This document shows, one piece after another, positions 38,457-46,946 of a DNA stretch of 64,000 nucleotides. The stretch comes from Paracoccus benzoatiresistens. GTDB taxonomy: Bacteria > Pseudomonadota > Alphaproteobacteria > Rhodobacterales > Rhodobacteraceae. Location of the stretch: positions 62,001-126,000 of the forward strand of contig NZ_JAPTYD010000006.1 in assembly GCF_026913015.1 (NCBI RefSeq), read 5' to 3'. A model generated the notes under the pieces. The model was not told the DNA's origin, searched no databases, and worked only from the letters and a program-made list of their open reading frames with translations. The position numbers and the translations under genes were made by a program. Each line of letters starts with the position of its first letter. The first letter of the stretch is position 1.

Positions 38457-39587
38457 TCAAGGGGTTTGCGAATGGCTTCGGATTTCACGCAGCCATTCGC
38501 GCCAGATGGCGACCAGCAGCGCCATCAGCACCGGGCCCACGAACAGCCCGACGATTCCCATGGTCTTGACGCCCCCCACCAGCCCGAAGAACGTGGGCAG
38601 GAAGGGCATCTTGACCGGGCCGCCGACCAGCACGGGACGGATTGTCTTGTCCACCACGAATAGCTCGATCGACCCCCACAGGAACAGCAGCACCCCCGCC
38701 AGGGGCGATCCGCTGGCCGCCAGATAGATCGACACCAACGTGAAGCACAGCGGCGCGCCGCCCGGGATCAGCGCCATGATCCCCGTGATGACGCCCAGCG
38801 TCACCGGCGACGGCACCCCCGCGATCCAGTAGGCGATGCCCAGGATCACGCCCTCGCCCATGGCGATCAGGGCCATGCCGGTGACGGTGGCGCTGATGGT
38901 CAGCGGCACCACGCGCGACAGCCGTTCCCAGCGGACGGGCAGGATGCGCGCGCCGATGATGTCGATCTGGCCCGCGATCTTGTGACCGTCGCGATAGAAG
39001 ACGAACAGCGCGATCAGCATGAACAGCAGGTTCAGCGCCAGGTGGAAGGCGATGTTTCCCGCCGCCAGGACGCTGCGATAGATCGAGGCGATGGTGTTGC
39101 CGCTGGTCAGTTGCACCAGTTCCGCAATGGCGCCGGGGCGGCCCACATGGCGGGCCCATTGTTCGTCGATCCAGCCCCCGATCTGCGGCAGCTCGCTCAT
39201 CCAGGCAGGGGTGGGCGCGCCATAGGCGTTAACCTCGAACCCCCAGGAAATCCACTGCTGCAGCTCGCGAAAGGCGTAAAGCAGCGCCATGGTGATGGGC
39301 ACCACCAGAAACAGCACGATCACCAGGATGAACAGCGCCGCGGTGGCGGTGCGGTCGATTCCCAGGGCCCACTGCACATTGCGCGACAAGGGCCAGCTGG
39401 CAAAGGCGATGATCGTCGCCGCCAGCACCGGCACAAGAAAGCCGTGGAAGAAATAGATGGCGGCGGCGATGATGAAGACCAGAAGCCAGCGGGCCGCCGA
39501 TATGTCGCTGATCAGGGGAAAGGGCGTCACCGGTTCGTCCGGTTCCGGCGTGTCGATCCGTGGCGTTGCAAAATGGGAGTCGATCAT
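38457..39587 (-). CDS. AI-2E family transporter (YhhT/PerM-like)
   Basis: A 376-residue membrane protein of the family once named for autoinducer-2 export, whose members are now known to have varied roles. A short cytoplasmic N-terminus rich in proline is followed by paired helices, a soluble loop with NTIASIYRSVLAAGN and a C-terminal helical bundle with the GVPSPVTLGVITGIMALIPGGAP signature. It lies 112 bases upstream of nhaA on the same strand, so they might be expressed together. The substrate is unknown. Confidence 0.88.
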   Translation of the reverse strand: MIDSHFATPRIDTPEPDEPVTPFPLISDISAARWLLVFIIAAAIYFFHGFLVPVLAATIIAFASWPLSRNVQWALGIDRTATAALFILVIVLFLVVPITMALLYAFRELQQWISWGFEVNAYGAPTPAWMSELPQIGGWIDEQWARHVGRPGAIAELVQLTSGNTIASIYRSVLAAGNIAFHLALNLLFMLIALFVFYRDGHKIAGQIDIIGARILPVRWERLSRVVPLTISATVTGMALIAMGEGVILGIAYWIAGVPSPVTLGVITGIMALIPGGAPLCFTLVSIYLAASGSPLAGVLLFLWGSIELFVVDKTIRPVLVGGPVKMPFLPTFFGLVGGVKTMGIVGLFVGPVLMALLVAIWREWLREIRSHSQTP

Positions 39588-39741
39588 GCCGTCGTGCCTG
39601 TTCCTCGGATTGCCGCTGCTTTCATGACTGTTGCATTGCTGATCGCCGCGTCAACCCGTCTTCGGGGGAAATGACCCTCCCGGAGCTTGCAGGCGGCACG
39701 GCAACCCGCTAGCCGGCTGGGCTTTCACCAAGGCCAGGCCC

Positions 39742-40986
39742 ATGTCCTCCATTCTTGCCATCGACTTCGGAACCTCGAACTCAGCCGCGGCTATCCTTGA
39801 AGGCGGCGCGGTGCGGCGCGTGCCGATCGAGGGGGCATCGGACACCCTGCCCACGGCGGTCTTCTTTCCCGCGCGCGGCGGGGCCATGCGCATCGGCGAT
39901 GCCGCGGCGGCGGCCCTGATCGGGGCCGAGGAAGGCCGCTACATGCGCGCGCTGAAAAGCGTGCTGGGCACGCCGCTTCTGCACGAATCGCGTCTGATCG
40001 GCGGACGGCGGCGGACGCTGGCGCAGGTGATCACCGCCTTTCTGACCGAATTGCGGCAGCGCGCCGAGGCCGGGACAGGCCGGCCCCTTGCCCGGGTCCT
40101 GTCCGGCCGGCCGGTGCGGTTCCACCCCGATCCGGCCCGCGATGCGCAGGCCGAGGCCGACCTGCGCGCCTGTTATCATGCCGCGGGCTTCGAGGACGTC
40201 GCCTTCATGCCGGAACCCGAGGCAGCGGCACTGGCGTGTCACGGCATGGGCGGGGCAAGCGAGACCGGGCTGATCATGGATATCGGCGGCGGCACTTCGG
40301 ACTTTTCGGTCTACCGGACCGAGGGCGGCAGGGTGCGGATCCTCGCCAGCCACGGCATCCGGCTGGGCGGGACGGATTTCGACGGGGCCGTTTCGCTGAC
40401 CCATGCGATGCCGCTTTTGGGCCATGGATCGCAGTTGCGCCGAGAGATGGGACCGGGCCTGCTGCCCGTGCCGAACGCGATCTACGTGGATCTGGCTGAC
40501 TGGGCGCATATTCCCTTCACCTATACGCCGGAAAACCGCAGGCAGGCCCGGCAGATGGCCCGGCTGGCGGCAGAGCCGGCCTTGCTGGAGCGACTGGTCA
40601 CCCTGCTGACCGACGAATTGGGCCACGACCTGGCCTTTGCGGTGGAACGCGCCAAGATCGCCGCCAATGACGGAACGGGGACGCAGATCGGCATGGGCTT
40701 CATCGAGCCTCACCTTGCCGCAGCGATCAGCCGCGCATCGCTGGGGGATGCCCTGGAGGGGTTTGGCCGGGATCTGCAGGAAGCCGTGTCGGACACGCTG
40801 GCGGGCGCGGGCGTGGCGGCGGGCGAGATCGGCAGCGTGGTCCTGGTCGGGGGCTCCAGCCTGATGGGCCTCGTCACCGATCTGGCGGCCCGGATGCTGC
40901 CCGCGGCACGCCTGCACCGGTCCGAGGCCTTTACCGCCGTTGTCGATGGTCTGGCATTGGGCACAGCCGTGGAACAGCGTTCCTGA
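39742..40986 (+). CDS. Hsp70-family protein, YegD-like
   Basis: A 414-residue protein with the actin-like ATPase fold of Hsp70 but no separate substrate-binding domain. It has the phosphate-1 motif LAIDFGTSNSAAAIL at the N-terminus, phosphate-2 LIMDIGGGTSDFSVYR (about residues 175-190) and the adenosine motif SVVLVGGSSLMG near 370. This matches YegD, a putative chaperone of undefined role. It stands alone, divergent from the AI-2E gene and upstream of cysD by 131 bases. Confidence 0.88.
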   Translation: MSSILAIDFGTSNSAAAILEGGAVRRVPIEGASDTLPTAVFFPARGGAMRIGDAAAAALIGAEEGRYMRALKSVLGTPLLHESRLIGGRRRTLAQVITAFLTELRQRAEAGTGRPLARVLSGRPVRFHPDPARDAQAEADLRACYHAAGFEDVAFMPEPEAAALACHGMGGASETGLIMDIGGGTSDFSVYRTEGGRVRILASHGIRLGGTDFDGAVSLTHAMPLLGHGSQLRREMGPGLLPVPNAIYVDLADWAHIPFTYTPENRRQARQMARLAAEPALLERLVTLLTDELGHDLAFAVERAKIAANDGTGTQIGMGFIEPHLAAAISRASLGDALEGFGRDLQEAVSDTLAGAGVAAGEIGSVVLVGGSSLMGLVTDLAARMLPAARLHRSEAFTAVVDGLALGTAVEQRS

Positions 40987-41117
40987 TGGGGCGGAATATC
41001 CAGGAAATGCTGATTTTCCTTGCATTCCAAACTTGCATCTTGCCCGGTGCTGAAGGATAGCGTTTCCGCCTGTCCTGAAGGATGTTGTCCGCCCGTGACG
41101 AACCGAAAGTTGATGCC

Positions 41118-42047
41118 ATGAACAGCCTTGCCGAAACCGTGATCACCCCGGCGACCCTGACGCATCTCCAGCGTCTTGAAGCCGAAAGCATCCACATCAT
41201 GCGCGAGGTGGTGGCCAATGCCGAAAACCCGGTGATGCTGTATTCGGTGGGCAAGGATTCGGCCTGCATGCTGCATCTGGCGCGCAAGGCCTTCTATCCG
41301 GCGCCGCCGCCCTTCCCGCTGCTGCATGTGGACACGACCTGGAAGTTCCGGGCGATGTATGAACTGCGCGACCGGGCGGCCAAGGCGGCGGGCATGGACC
41401 TGATCGTCCACCACAACCCCGAGGCGATGGAAAAGGGCATCAACCCCTTCGACCACGGCAGCCTGCATACCGACATGTGGAAGACCGAGGGGCTGAAGCA
41501 GGCGCTGACCAAGTACAATTTCGACGTGGCCTTCGGCGGCGCGCGGCGCGACGAGGAGAAATCCCGCGCCAAGGAGCGCATCTTCTCGTTCCGCTCGGCC
41601 AACCACCGCTGGGACCCGAAGAACCAGCGCCCCGAGTTGTGGAAGCTCTACAACACCCGCAAGGCCAAGGACGAATCGATCCGGGTCTTCCCGCTGTCGA
41701 ACTGGACCGAGCTGGACATCTGGCAATACATCCACCTGGAAAACATCGAGATCGTGCCGCTGTATTTCAGCGAACCCCGTCCTGTGGTGGAACGCGACGG
41801 GTTGCTGATCATGGTCGATGACGACCGCTTCCCGCTGAAGGATGGCGAGCAGCCGCAGATGCGGTCGGTCCGCTTCCGCACGCTGGGCTGCTATCCCCTG
41901 ACCGGGGCCGTGGAATCCGAGGCGCGGACCCTGCCCGAGGTTATCCAGGAAATGCTGCTGACCACCACCTCAGAACGCCAGGGCCGCGCCATCGACAAGG
42001 ATCAGGCCGCCTCGATGGAGAAGAAGAAGCAGGAAGGGTATTTCTGA
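41118..42047 (+). CDS. cysD: Sulfate adenylyltransferase subunit 2 (CysD)
   Basis: A 309-residue ATP sulfurylase small subunit that makes adenosine phosphosulfate from sulfate and ATP. The PP-loop [14 protein letters not shown] lies near residue 43, followed by [10 protein letters not shown] and the [16 protein letters not shown] block that are diagnostic of CysD. The ATG at 41118 gives the family's normal length and N-terminus ([17 protein letters not shown]); the open frame extends 12 codons upstream. Its stop overlaps the cysNC start by one base, so the two subunits are made together. Confidence 0.96.
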   Translation: MNSLAETVITPATLTHLQRLEAESIHIMREVVANAENPVMLYSVGKDSACMLHLARKAFYPAPPPFPLLHVDTTWKFRAMYELRDRAAKAAGMDLIVHHNPEAMEKGINPFDHGSLHTDMWKTEGLKQALTKYNFDVAFGGARRDEEKSRAKERIFSFRSANHRWDPKNQRPELWKLYNTRKAKDESIRVFPLSNWTELDIWQYIHLENIEIVPLYFSEPRPVVERDGLLIMVDDDRFPLKDGEQPQMRSVRFRTLGCYPLTGAVESEARTLPEVIQEMLLTTTSERQGRAIDKDQAASMEKKKQEGYF

Positions 42048-43966
42048 TGACCGCCCATAGCCAAGATCCCGTCTATGTCACCGATGCCCTGATTGCCCAG
42101 GATATCGACGCCTATCTGCTCCAGCACCAGCACAAGACCATGCTGCGCTTCATCACATGCGGATCGGTGGATGACGGCAAGTCCACGCTGATCGGCCGGC
42201 TGCTTTACGACAGCAAGATGATCTTCGAGGACCAGCTGGCCTCGCTGGAGGCCGATTCCAAGGTTTCGGGCACCCAGGGCGGAGAGATCGACTTTGCCCT
42301 GCTGGTCGACGGTCTGGCCGCCGAGCGCGAACAGGGCATCACCATCGACGTCGCCTATCGCTTCTTTGCCACCGACAAGCGCAAGTTCATCGTGGCCGAC
42401 ACGCCGGGGCATGAACAATATACCCGCAACATGGTCACGGGCGCATCCACCGCCGATCTTGCGGTGATCCTGATCGACGCGCGCCAGGGCGTGCTGACAC
42501 AGACCCGGCGTCACAGCTACCTGGTGAACCTGCTGGGCATCCGCAACGTCGTGCTGGCCGTCAACAAGATGGACCTGGTCGATTACTCGGCCGAGCGGTT
42601 CTATGAGATCGTCGCCGATTACAGCCACTTCGCCAAGCAGATCGGCATGGACAGCTTCCTGCCGATCCCGATTTCCGGGCTGAAGGGCGACAACATCGTT
42701 TCCAGAAGCCCCGAGATGCACTGGTACCAGGGGCCGACCCTGCTGGGCCACCTGGAACAGGCGCCGGTCAACGACGCCCGGATGCAGGACAGCCCCTTCC
42801 GCATGGCCGTGCAGTGGGTGAACCGCCCGCATCTGGATTTTCGCGGCTTCGCGGGCCAGATCAGCGCCGGGACCGTGCGTCCGGGCGATGCGATCCGCGT
42901 CCTGCCCTCGGGCAAGGTGACCACCGTGAAATCCATCGCGACCTTTGACGGCGACCTGAGCCAGGCGGTCGCGGGCCAGTCCGTGACCCTGACCTTCGCG
43001 GACGAGATCGACTGCTCACGCGGCGACGTCATCGTGCAGGCCGACGCGCCCTGCGAGGTCGCCGACCAGTTCGAGGCCACCCTGGTCTGGATGGCCGAAT
43101 CCGAGATGCTGCCGGGCCGCCCCTATCTGCTCAAGATCGGCACCCAGACCGTCAGCGCCACCATCACCGAGCCGAAATACGAGGTGAACGTCAACACGAT
43201 GGAGCATCTGGCCAGCAAGACGCTGGGCCTGAATGCCATCGGCGTGGTCAATATCTCGACCGACCGGCCCGTCCCGTTCGAGGCCTATGACGACAACCCC
43301 GACCTGGGCGGCTTCATCCTGATCGACCGGATGACCAATGCCACCATCGCCGCCGGGATGCTGCATTTCGCGCTGCGCCGGTCGCAGAACATCCACTGGC
43401 AATCGACCGACATCAACCGTGACGCCCATGCAGCGCAGAAGAACCAGAGGGCCAAGGTCGTTTGGTTCACCGGCCTGTCAGGTTCGGGCAAGTCGACCAT
43501 CGCCAATATCGTCGAACGCAAGCTGCACGCGATGGGCAAGCACACCTTCCTGCTGGACGGCGACAACGTGCGGCACGGGCTGAACCGCGACCTGGGCTTC
43601 ACCGATGCCGACCGCGTGGAAAACGTCCGCCGCGTGGGCGAGGTCGCGAAGCTGATGACCGATGCCGGGCTGATCGTGCTGACCGCCTTCATCTCGCCCT
43701 TCCGGTCTGAACGGCGGATGGTCCGCGACATGATGGCCCAGGGTGAGTTCCTCGAGGTCTATGTGGACACCCCCCTGGAGGTCGCCGAGCAGCGCGACGT
43801 GAAGGGCCTCTACAAGAAGGCGCGGTCGGGCCAGTTGAAGAACTTCACCGGCATCGACAGCCCCTACGAGGCGCCCGAGCAGGCCGAACTGGTGGTCAAC
43901 ACCGTGGCCCTTTCGGCCGAGGACGCCGCCGACCGCGTGGTCGAGGCGATCCTGTCCCAGGGATAG
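42047..43966 (+). CDS. cysNC: Fused sulfate adenylyltransferase subunit 1 / APS kinase (CysNC)
   Basis: A 639-residue fusion. Residues 1-450 are the CysN GTPase, with GSVDDGKST (39-47), [12 protein letters not shown] and NKMD, which drives APS synthesis through GTP hydrolysis. Residues from about 465 form an APS kinase with GLSGSGKST (476-484), [11 protein letters not shown] and the FISPF region, making PAPS. Such fusions are normal in rhizobia (NodQ) and many Rhodobacterales. With cysD it gives the full sulfate activation module; cysH and sulfite reductase genes are not in the window. A terminator hairpin follows. Confidence 0.96.
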   Translation: MTAHSQDPVYVTDALIAQDIDAYLLQHQHKTMLRFITCGSVDDGKSTLIGRLLYDSKMIFEDQLASLEADSKVSGTQGGEIDFALLVDGLAAEREQGITIDVAYRFFATDKRKFIVADTPGHEQYTRNMVTGASTADLAVILIDARQGVLTQTRRHSYLVNLLGIRNVVLAVNKMDLVDYSAERFYEIVADYSHFAKQIGMDSFLPIPISGLKGDNIVSRSPEMHWYQGPTLLGHLEQAPVNDARMQDSPFRMAVQWVNRPHLDFRGFAGQISAGTVRPGDAIRVLPSGKVTTVKSIATFDGDLSQAVAGQSVTLTFADEIDCSRGDVIVQADAPCEVADQFEATLVWMAESEMLPGRPYLLKIGTQTVSATITEPKYEVNVNTMEHLASKTLGLNAIGVVNISTDRPVPFEAYDDNPDLGGFILIDRMTNATIAAGMLHFALRRSQNIHWQSTDINRDAHAAQKNQRAKVVWFTGLSGSGKSTIANIVERKLHAMGKHTFLLDGDNVRHGLNRDLGFTDADRVENVRRVGEVAKLMTDAGLIVLTAFISPFRSERRMVRDMMAQGEFLEVYVDTPLEVAEQRDVKGLYKKARSGQLKNFTGIDSPYEAPEQAELVVNTVALSAEDAADRVVEAILSQG

Positions 43967-43988
43967 ACGCCGCTTCGACAGGCGATCA

Positions 43989-44024
43989 GGGGCATCCGGC
44001 AGGGCCTGCCGGGCGCCCCTTTTC
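43989..44024 (+). terminator. Terminator after cysNC
   Basis: GGGGC (43989-43993) pairs with GCCCC (44015-44019), with an inner stem CCGGCAG/CTGCCGG, followed by TTTTC. It closes the cysD-cysNC transcript before the convergent gluconokinase gene. Confidence 0.7.
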
Positions 44025-44032
44025 GTCTGGAG

Positions 44033-44530
44033 TCATCGGGCCGACAACTGCCGAATGGCCTCGGCGACGGTTTCGTCCAGGGGGCGCGTCATGTCCAGCC
44101 GGATGGCGGCCTCGTCCGCCCCGGGCTGTTCCAGCGTGGCCAGTTGCGATTGCAGCATCGCCGGCGGCATGAAATGGTCCCGCGCCTGCATCCGCGCCAG
44201 GATCACGGCGGCTGGCGCCTGGGGATAGACCAGCACCAGCGGCCCGATCCGGTCGCGCAGGATGTCGCGATAGCTGCGCTTGAGGGCCGAGCAGGCAAAG
44301 ACCGTCTCGCGCGTCATGGCGGACAGCCGCACGGCCTCGGCTAGGGCCAGCAGCCAGGGGCGCCGCATCGCATCGTCCAGCGGACGGCCCGCCGCCATCG
44401 CAGCGCGGTTCCCGGGCGGGTGGTAATCGTCGCCCTCGATGAAGGCGGCGTTCAGATGGCCCGCGATGGCTTTGGCCAGGCTGGACTTTCCGACCCCGCT
44501 TGGCCCCATGACCAGGATGCAGCGCTGCAT
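44033..44530 (-). CDS. gntK: Gluconokinase
   Basis: A 165-residue P-loop kinase that phosphorylates D-gluconate to 6-phosphogluconate, feeding the Entner-Doudoroff or pentose phosphate pathway. The N-terminal Walker A is GPSGVGKSS (residues 9-17); FIEGDDYHPPGNRAAMAAGRPLDD is the gluconate-kinase signature; FACSALKRSYRDILRDR follows. Length is typical of GntK/IdnK. It starts four bases after the stop of a DUF2218 gene on the same strand, and the two appear to be one operon. Confidence 0.94.
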   Translation of the reverse strand: MQRCILVMGPSGVGKSSLAKAIAGHLNAAFIEGDDYHPPGNRAAMAAGRPLDDAMRRPWLLALAEAVRLSAMTRETVFACSALKRSYRDILRDRIGPLVLVYPQAPAAVILARMQARDHFMPPAMLQSQLATLEQPGADEAAIRLDMTRPLDETVAEAIRQLSAR

Positions 44531-44533
44531 CCT

Positions 44534-44824
44534 CTAAACGTCGCGCTGGCGGTCCGTCCGGGTGAAGTCCTCGCGAAAGGCGAAGCGGGCCGGATGGTTG
44601 TCAATGATGGCCTGCAGGCGTTCGACTGCCGCCGCGCCCGTGACAGTGCATTGCAGCCCCCTGTCCGACACGCCCAGCCGGGCCTTGCCGATCTCGAAGC
44701 CGATGGATCCTTTGTCCCTTTCGACCGCGCTGGACATCTTGTGGCCGAAACCCTTGCAGGGCTGCATCATGGGGCGGTGCGCGTGGCTGGTCTCAAAGCC
44801 GCCGGTGCTGAGTTCGGTGCCCAT
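44534..44824 (-). CDS. Small DUF2218-family protein
   Basis: A 96-residue cytoplasmic protein without a signal peptide or membrane segment. It fits the DUF2218 pattern: an N-terminal CKGFGHK stretch (cf. CKHWSHK in the family), a DKGSIGFEIGKARLGV strand pair, and the C-terminal LQAIIDNHPARFAFRE. The function of the domain is unknown, but it occurs as an N-terminal part of siderophore-interacting proteins, including the one at 21559-22530 here. It is directly upstream of gntK on the same strand, which gives no obvious clue to function. Confidence 0.72.
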   Translation of the reverse strand: MGTELSTGGFETSHAHRPMMQPCKGFGHKMSSAVERDKGSIGFEIGKARLGVSDRGLQCTVTGAAAVERLQAIIDNHPARFAFREDFTRTDRQRDV

Positions 44825-44999
44825 CCTTGTCCTGTTGCTGTCTTCATTCGGCCGGCAGGTGGCGCCCGGGCAGGACGAATGTCAATCGAGCCAGCCGGTT
44901 CAATCCGGTGACAATAAAGTCATGGGACAGGAACCAAGGCCAGGGAAAATCGTTCTTCGCCCGTGTAAAGTTGCTATTTCGCAATAAGTTATCGAGTTT

Positions 45000-45022
45000 G
45001 CCCGCCGTTAAGCGGGCTTTTT
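45000..45022 (+). terminator. Orphan intrinsic terminator facing the plus strand
   Basis: GCCCGC (45000-45005), loop CGTTAA, GCGGGC (45012-45017), then TTTTT. The T-run is on the plus strand, yet both flanking genes (DUF2218 and the CAP-RTX gene) are on the minus strand; on that strand the stem is followed by AAACTCG. The 44825-44999 stretch before it has no convincing gene and may hold a small RNA. Confidence 0.7.
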
Positions 45023-45054
45023 CGGTTGGCTTTGCTCGCCCAGGCCACGCGTGG

Positions 45055-46314
45055 TCAGAAACTGAAGATGTCGTCGGCCACGCCCTCGACCGTCAGGTTC
45101 TGGCCTGCCACGAAGATCCGGTCTCCGCCGCCCAGATCGATGGCAATGCCCCCGCTGGTCTTTGTCATGTGATCGCGCATGAAGACGGCCGGGCTGGCAT
45201 CCAGCCGGTCGGCATCGATGATCAGCCGGTCGATGCCGTGCTGATAGGCCTGAACGACATCCGCTCCGCCACCGATCTGGAAGACGAAGCTGTCGGCCCC
45301 TGCCCCGCCGTTCAGCAGATCGTTGCCCCCCCCGCCCCGCAACACGTCGTTTCCGGCACCGCCCGACAGGGTATCGTTGCCGGCATCGCCGCTGAGCCAG
45401 TCATTGCCTGCCTGTCCGGCCAGCTTGTCCGCTCCGTTGCCGCCGAACAGACGGTCATTGCCATTGTCGCCCGACAGGATGTCGTTCATGGCCTCGCCCA
45501 TCAGGATGTCGTGGCCCTCGCCGCCATGAAGCCGGTCGTTCGCGCCACCGCCCTGCAGGGTGTCATTGCCGATCGCACCTGCCAGCAGGTCGGCGCCCTC
45601 GCCCCCGATCAGCCGGTCGTTGCCCCCGTTGCCGCGAAGCGTGTCGTTGCCCCCGCCGCCCGAGACCCAATCATGGCCCTCATTGGCCCAGACGGACTCG
45701 CTCCGGGCGGTCAGCCGGTAATCGTCGTTTCGCGCGGTTCCGGATGCCGGGGTGACGAAAACCTCTCCGTTGGCGATCTGCATCCATTCGGCGCGCGTGG
45801 TCAGATCGGTCGTGGGCCTCGGCTCGGCCACGCGCAGGAAGCCGCCGGTGTCGATCCGAAGCTGTCCGTCGGTATCGGCGAAATTCTGGGTCGCCATCAG
45901 CACCTTGTAGTCGCGGCCCCCGACCGTCAGAAAGCCGACCTCCAGGCCGATTCCGACATAGGCGGCATCGCCCAGGATATTGGCGCGGTGGCCGGGGCTG
46001 TTCATCAGGTTCTGGTGCAACTGCCGGATCTCGTCGCGCAGGTCGGCTTCGCCCTGGATCGAGACATAGCCGATGTTTTCGGCCGTCATCCACGACCCCG
46101 CCAGATCGAAGCCCGCAGCCTCCATCCTTTCGCGCGACGAGGAGCCGCCCTGCCCCGTATGGGAAAAGGCATCCGCGTTCAGCATCCAGCGGCTATGCGC
46201 CTCGGATGAATCGTTCAGTCGCTTTTCCAGAGCCAGAGGGTCTAGCCCCTCGGCCCGGCGGGCCTGGTTGATCAGGGTGGCAAAATAGCGTTCGTCGGCA
46301 TTGGCGTAGGACAT
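45055..46314 (-). CDS. CAP-domain protein with RTX repeats
   Basis: A 419-residue protein. Residues 1-155 form a bacterial CAP/SCP (cysteine-rich secretory, PR-1) domain with the conserved cavity residues H52 (FSHTGQ), E79 (AENIGY) and H109 (NSPGHRANILG). Residues about 215-350 carry about fifteen RTX turns (GGxGNDxLx). The C-terminus, from about 355, ends in DDIFSF, a hydrophobic tail like type I secretion signals. No N-terminal signal is present, which fits type I export. Its role outside the cell is unknown; CAP-RTX pairs are seen in marine Rhodobacterales. No type I exporter genes are in the window. Confidence 0.88.
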   Translation of the reverse strand: MSYANADERYFATLINQARRAEGLDPLALEKRLNDSSEAHSRWMLNADAFSHTGQGGSSSRERMEAAGFDLAGSWMTAENIGYVSIQGEADLRDEIRQLHQNLMNSPGHRANILGDAAYVGIGLEVGFLTVGGRDYKVLMATQNFADTDGQLRIDTGGFLRVAEPRPTTDLTTRAEWMQIANGEVFVTPASGTARNDDYRLTARSESVWANEGHDWVSGGGGNDTLRGNGGNDRLIGGEGADLLAGAIGNDTLQGGGANDRLHGGEGHDILMGEAMNDILSGDNGNDRLFGGNGADKLAGQAGNDWLSGDAGNDTLSGGAGNDVLRGGGGNDLLNGGAGADSFVFQIGGGADVVQAYQHGIDRLIIDADRLDASPAVFMRDHMTKTSGGIAIDLGGGDRIFVAGQNLTVEGVADDIFSF

Positions 46315-46425
46315 GGCGCACCTTCGCAGAAGCAGAACAAGAGAAACTTTCTACAACCTTAGCACGAAATACCCCAAAAATCCCCTCTAAAATCTTTATA
46401 ATGCAGTGGACTGACGAACCTGACT

Positions 46426-46818
46426 TCAGCGGGCCAGCTTCTTCCAGATCATCGCACCCAGCAATGCTGCGCCCAGCAGGCTACCCGCCGCAGGCAGCGG
46501 GACTGGCGCAGGCGCGGGCGCATCCTGGACCAGCGTCATCGTACTGGTGCCGTGCGTGGGATAGAAGACCACATAAACCTGCTTCATGATCTTGCCGAAA
46601 TCCAGCGTCAGGGCGTCCTGTGTCTTGTTCCAGGACAGGCCCCAGTTTCCCGCCTTGGTTCCGCACCAGGCACAGACGGGAACCGTGCTGTATTGCAGTT
46701 CGCCACCGGCGGAATAGCTGTAGCCGGGAGTCTTGGTCAGCGCCGCAAATTCGAATTTCAACTGCGAGACGTTCTTGTATTCAAGCGCAAGGGGTTGGTT
46801 CTGGGTCAGGGTGGCCAT
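46426..46818 (-). CDS. VPLPA-tail protein without signal peptide
   Basis: A 130-residue protein of unknown function. The C-terminus is a clear VPLPA-CTERM-like tail: APAPVPLPAAG, a hydrophobic helix (SLLGAALLGAMIWK) and KKLAR. The N-terminus starts MATLTQNQPLALEYKN with no hydrophobic segment, and stops in the same frame lie immediately upstream (TGA and TAA, two and three codons before the ATG), so no extension is possible. Two cysteines in VCAWCGTK suggest a disulfide or metal site. It sits between tamB and the CAP-RTX gene on the same strand. Confidence 0.7.
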   Translation of the reverse strand: MATLTQNQPLALEYKNVSQLKFEFAALTKTPGYSYSAGGELQYSTVPVCAWCGTKAGNWGLSWNKTQDALTLDFGKIMKQVYVVFYPTHGTSTMTLVQDAPAPAPVPLPAAGSLLGAALLGAMIWKKLAR

Positions 46819-46924
46819 GGATCATTACCGGATGACAGGGGAACAAGCCTCCGCCCTGCGGTCTTTTGTCTGTTTTGTCATTCGTGCCGCGACGTCACGA
46901 CCAGGGTTCCTGACCGAAAGGACA

Positions 46925-46946
46925 GGGGCGGATGCGCCCCCGCCCC
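46925..46946 (-). terminator. Hairpin directly after tamB
   Basis: GGGGCGG (46925-46931) pairs with CCGCCCC (46940-46946), immediately after the tamB stop codon on the minus strand, followed by TGTCCTTTCGG. The T-run is poor, so the call is tentative. Confidence 0.5.

Noticed and set aside
44897..44906. GGTTCAATCC, resembling a tRNA T-loop
   Set aside because: The flanking bases do not make a proper five-base-pair stem around a seven-base loop, and no acceptor stem, anticodon arm or CCA end is nearby.
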